Assembly (NCBI GenBank): GCA_902802215.1
Contig: CADCLH010000018.1
Span: forward strand, 1 to 15,499
Reading direction: 5' to 3'
Length of the DNA: 15,499 nucleotides
DNA from: Oscillospiraceae bacterium
Lineage (GTDB): Bacteria; Bacillota; Clostridia; Oscillospirales; Oscillospiraceae
A program made the position numbers and the translations under genes. Under the pieces are notes generated by a model that worked only from the letters and a program-made list of their open reading frames with translations, had not been told where the DNA came from and did no database searches. Shown here piece by piece: positions 13,649 to 15,499 of the stretch (its first letter is position 1; every line of letters starts with the position of its first letter).

Positions 13649-14467
13649 ATGCTGACCCTGTTCATTCTGCTGTTTGTCGTCTTTCTCGCGGCGTGCTTCG
13701 CGCTGAACGCGCCCCCCGCCGTCTGGCACGCGGGGCTCTGGGTCTTCGGCGGCTTTGCCGCGCTGAATGTGCTGTATGTGCTCTTCTGGGTGTGCGTGGC
13801 GTCCACGGTGGACGACTCCAAGCCCCTGACCGAGAAGCCGCGGCGCATCTGCTCGTTCGGCTGCTGGAGCATCGCGAACTGGCTGTGCGCCTGGTTCTGG
13901 GTGCGCATGCGCGTGACCGGCCGGGAGTTGCTGCCGCGGGAGGGCCGCTATGTGCTGGTGTGCAACCACCGCTCGGGCTTCGATCCGGTCACGGCGGAGG
14001 CCGCGCTCGGGAAAAACGGTCTGGCCTTCATCTCCAAGCCCTCGAACCTGAAGCTCCCCTACATCGGGAAGCTCGCCTACGGCGCGGGCTTTCTGCCCAT
14101 CGACCGGGAAAACGACCGCAAGGCGCTCAAAACCATCCTCACCGCCGCCGACTACATCAAGCGCGACTACTGCTCCATGGGCATCTACCCCGAGGGCACG
14201 CGCAGCAAGACCGGCGAGCTGCTGCCCTTCCACGCGGGCTCCTTCAAGGTCGCGCAGAAGGCGGGCGTGCCGCTCGCGATCGCCTGCTCCCGCGGCACCG
14301 AGCATGTGATGCGCAACTGGCTGAGGCGGCCGACGCGGGTGGAGCTGCGCATTCTGGAGGTTTTGCCTGCCGAGCGGGTCAAGGCCATGAGCACGCAGGA
14401 GCTCGCGGCCTACAGCCGTGAAACAATCGAAGCCGCCCTGCGGGAGAAAACGGAGGGGAGCGTATGA
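13649..14467 (+). CDS. PlsC-type 1-acylglycerol-3-phosphate acyltransferase
   Basis: 272 residues. Two N-terminal hydrophobic segments (1-19 and 28-53) anchor it in the membrane. The acyltransferase domain has the intact HX4D motif at residues 106-112 (N-H-R-S-G-F-D, His107 and Asp112), a substrate block around FLPIDREN (148-155), and Y-PEGTRSK at 180-187. The family transfers an acyl chain to the sn-2 position of lysophosphatidate during phospholipid synthesis. The extended N-terminus with two membrane spans is longer than in the smallest PlsC enzymes. The start is supported by GGAGG about 8 bases upstream. Its stop overlaps the start of the reductase gene by four bases (ATGA), so the two are translationally coupled. 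The gene is A/T-poor like its neighbours. Exact lyso-substrate not provable here. Confidence 0.9.
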   Translation: MLTLFILLFVVFLAACFALNAPPAVWHAGLWVFGGFAALNVLYVLFWVCVASTVDDSKPLTEKPRRICSFGCWSIANWLCAWFWVRMRVTGRELLPREGRYVLVCNHRSGFDPVTAEAALGKNGLAFISKPSNLKLPYIGKLAYGAGFLPIDRENDRKALKTILTAADYIKRDYCSMGIYPEGTRSKTGELLPFHAGSFKVAQKAGVPLAIACSRGTEHVMRNWLRRPTRVELRILEVLPAERVKAMSTQELAAYSRETIEAALREKTEGSV

Positions 14468-15195
14468 GAAAGGCCGCGCTGATCACCGGCTCGTCCCGCG
14501 GCATCGGGGCCGCCTGCGCCGAGGCCCTGTCCGACGCGGGCTGGGGCGTGTGCATCAACTGCATCGAGCGCGCCGATCTCGCTGAGGCCCTGTGCGAAAG
14601 ACTGCGCGAAAAGGGGCGCGACGCCGTCTGGTTCCAGGCCGACGTGGCGGACTTAGAGGCCGTGCGCGCCATGGCCGCATACGCCGCGCGGGAGCTCGGG
14701 CCGATCTCGCTGCTGGTCAACAACGCGGGCATCGCCCGGCAGCAGCAGTTTCAGGACATCGACCGAAAGACCTGGGACCGCATCTTCGACGTCAACCTCG
14801 GCGGCTGCTACAACTGCATCCAGGCCGTGCTGCCGCAGATGCTCCGCGCGCACGCGGGCTGCATCGTCAACATGTCCTCGGTCTGGGGCCGCTACGGCGC
14901 CTCCTGCGAGGCGAGCTATTCCTCGTCCAAGCACGCCATCATCGGCCTGACGCGCTCGCTGGCGGCGGAGCTCGCGCCCAGCGGCATCCGCGTCAACGCC
15001 GTGGCCCCCGGCGTCATCGACACCGACATGGTGCAGGTGCTCGGGCGCGAGACGCTCCACCAGCTCGCGCGGGAGATCCCGCTCGGCCGCCTCGGCACGG
15101 CGCGGGAGATCGCGCAGGCCGTCGTCTATCTCTCGGAGGCGGGCTACGTCACCGGCCAGGTCCTCGCGGTCGACGGCGGCTTCCCCGTCGTGTGA
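14464..15195 (+). CDS. Short-chain dehydrogenase/reductase, FabG-like (3-oxoacyl-ACP reductase)
   Basis: 243 residues, the normal length for FabG. The Rossmann motif TGSSRGIG is at 8-15 and NNAG at 86-89; catalytic residues are Asn111 (VNLGG), Ser138 or Ser139 (NMSS), Tyr152 and Lys156 (YSSSK). The C-terminus GQVLAVDGGF is typical of the family. FabG enzymes reduce 3-oxoacyl-ACP with NADPH in fatty-acid elongation. SDR substrate cannot be fixed from these motifs, and this gene stands outside a fab cluster, so another ketoacyl or sugar substrate is possible. The ATG overlaps the stop of the plsC-like gene (ATGA), arguing for a joint role in lipid metabolism. A strong terminator follows 11 bases after the stop. 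Confidence 0.88.
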   Translation: MRKAALITGSSRGIGAACAEALSDAGWGVCINCIERADLAEALCERLREKGRDAVWFQADVADLEAVRAMAAYAARELGPISLLVNNAGIARQQQFQDIDRKTWDRIFDVNLGGCYNCIQAVLPQMLRAHAGCIVNMSSVWGRYGASCEASYSSSKHAIIGLTRSLAAELAPSGIRVNAVAPGVIDTDMVQVLGRETLHQLAREIPLGRLGTAREIAQAVVYLSEAGYVTGQVLAVDGGFPVV

Positions 15196-15206
15196 TTCTT
15201 TCCTTC

Positions 15207-15244
15207 CCCGTACCGGTCCGACGGACCGGTACGGGATTTCTTTT
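15207..15244 (+). terminator. Terminator of the plsC-like/fabG-like operon
   Basis: CCCGTACCGGTCC (15207-15219), loop GAC, perfect complement at 15223-15235, then ATTTCTTTT. The 13-bp stem with a GAC loop resembles the terminator after nadE. Confidence 0.95.
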
Positions 15245-15294
15245 GCCATGCCGGACCGCTTGCGCCGCTTTTTCCGCCGTTTAAGCCAAACGTC

Positions 15295-15323
15295 TTGCGC
15301 CGCACACGGTTTTTCGGTATGAT
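15295..15323 (+). promoter_or_regulatory. Promoter of the gene running off the right end
   Basis: TTGCGC (15295-15300), 17-base spacer, TATGAT (15318-15323), placing the start of transcription about 50 bases before the start codon at 15380. Confidence 0.6.
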
Positions 15324-15379
15324 TTGAACCACAGAACGTCATGGGATACGGAGGACGACACAGCTTGCGGGAGGACGGT

Positions 15380-15499
15380 ATGGGCATGACTGACAATCTG
15401 ATCCGCAGCGCCTGCCCGCTGTTCGCCTGCCGGGTCTGCCGGACCAAGACCGGCTGGCCGCACCAGAGCTGGTGCGGCGCTGCGGCGGCGACGCAGCCC
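15380..15499 (+). CDS. Cys-rich small protein, 3' end outside window
   Basis: Forty codons are visible and the frame is open to the end of the window. The start is ATG 15380 or 15386; GGGAGG at 15369-15374 lies 5 or 11 bases upstream, so either is possible. The visible protein holds four Cys (C-x4-C-x2-C and a fourth 11 residues later, in the order CPLFACRVC...WPHQSWC), suggestive of a metal-binding site. I do not recognise the family. It has its own promoter and is separated from the fabG-like operon by a terminator. Coding status is supported by promoter, binding site and open frame only. Confidence 0.55.
   Translation, partial: MGMTDNLIRSACPLFACRVCRTKTGWPHQSWCGAAAATQP

Noticed and set aside
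14653..15447. 264-residue minus-strand frame opposite the fabG-like gene
   Set aside because: It reads through the terminator at 15207-15244 and is an antisense shadow of a clear SDR.

Overview
The window reads as chromosomal DNA of a high-G+C gut-type Clostridia (Oscillospirales-like is my inference). The basis is the strong GGAGG-type ribosome binding sites, short intergenic gaps, tRNA genes with encoded CCA, Clostridia-style lipoproteins and acyltransferases, and G+C-rich codon use. No taxonomic marker gene is present, so this placement is soft.

Left part (1 to about 4414): a visibly more A+T-rich segment that looks like the end of an integrated mobile element. In order it holds the 3' part of an ImmA/IrrE-type metallopeptidase gene with a C-terminal helix-turn-helix, a long gene-free stretch containing what looks like a structured RNA (about 1614-1995), a MazF/PemK-family toxin with a Cys-rich tail and no visible antitoxin, a small excisionase-like DNA-binding protein, and a tyrosine integrase with all five catalytic residues recognised here (Arg, His, Arg, His, Tyr). 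The element appears to end at the 3' end of a tRNA-Thr gene. The 4150-4414 stretch carries three copies of a 10-13 base motif that could be integrase arm sites.

Middle (4415-6297): tRNA-Asp(GTC) and tRNA-Thr(GGT), both on the minus strand, transcribed from one near-consensus promoter and ended by a terminator. Next on the minus strand is a two-gene lipid unit, a divergent acyltransferase (GTG start) overlapping a PAP2-superfamily membrane protein. A back-to-back promoter pair at 6191-6291 separates this unit from the next operon.

Centre (6298-13121): a plus-strand five-gene operon with its own promoter and a 15-bp-stem terminator. Four paralogous surface proteins (one membrane-anchored, three lipoproteins) each consist of tandem ~70-residue repeat modules, a run of ~22-residue leucine-rich repeats and a conserved aromatic C-terminal motif (W-N/L-D-P-L). 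They are followed by an ammonia-type NAD synthetase gene. The paralogue array with its apparently uncharacterised 70-residue module is the most unusual protein-level feature.

Right part (13122-15499): a minus-strand S24-fold protein whose usual Ser/Lys dyad reads Cys/Arg, then a divergent plus-strand pair with overlapping ends, a PlsC-type acyltransferase and a FabG-like short-chain reductase, closed by a strong terminator. The beginning of a Cys-rich small protein, with its own promoter, runs off the end of the window.
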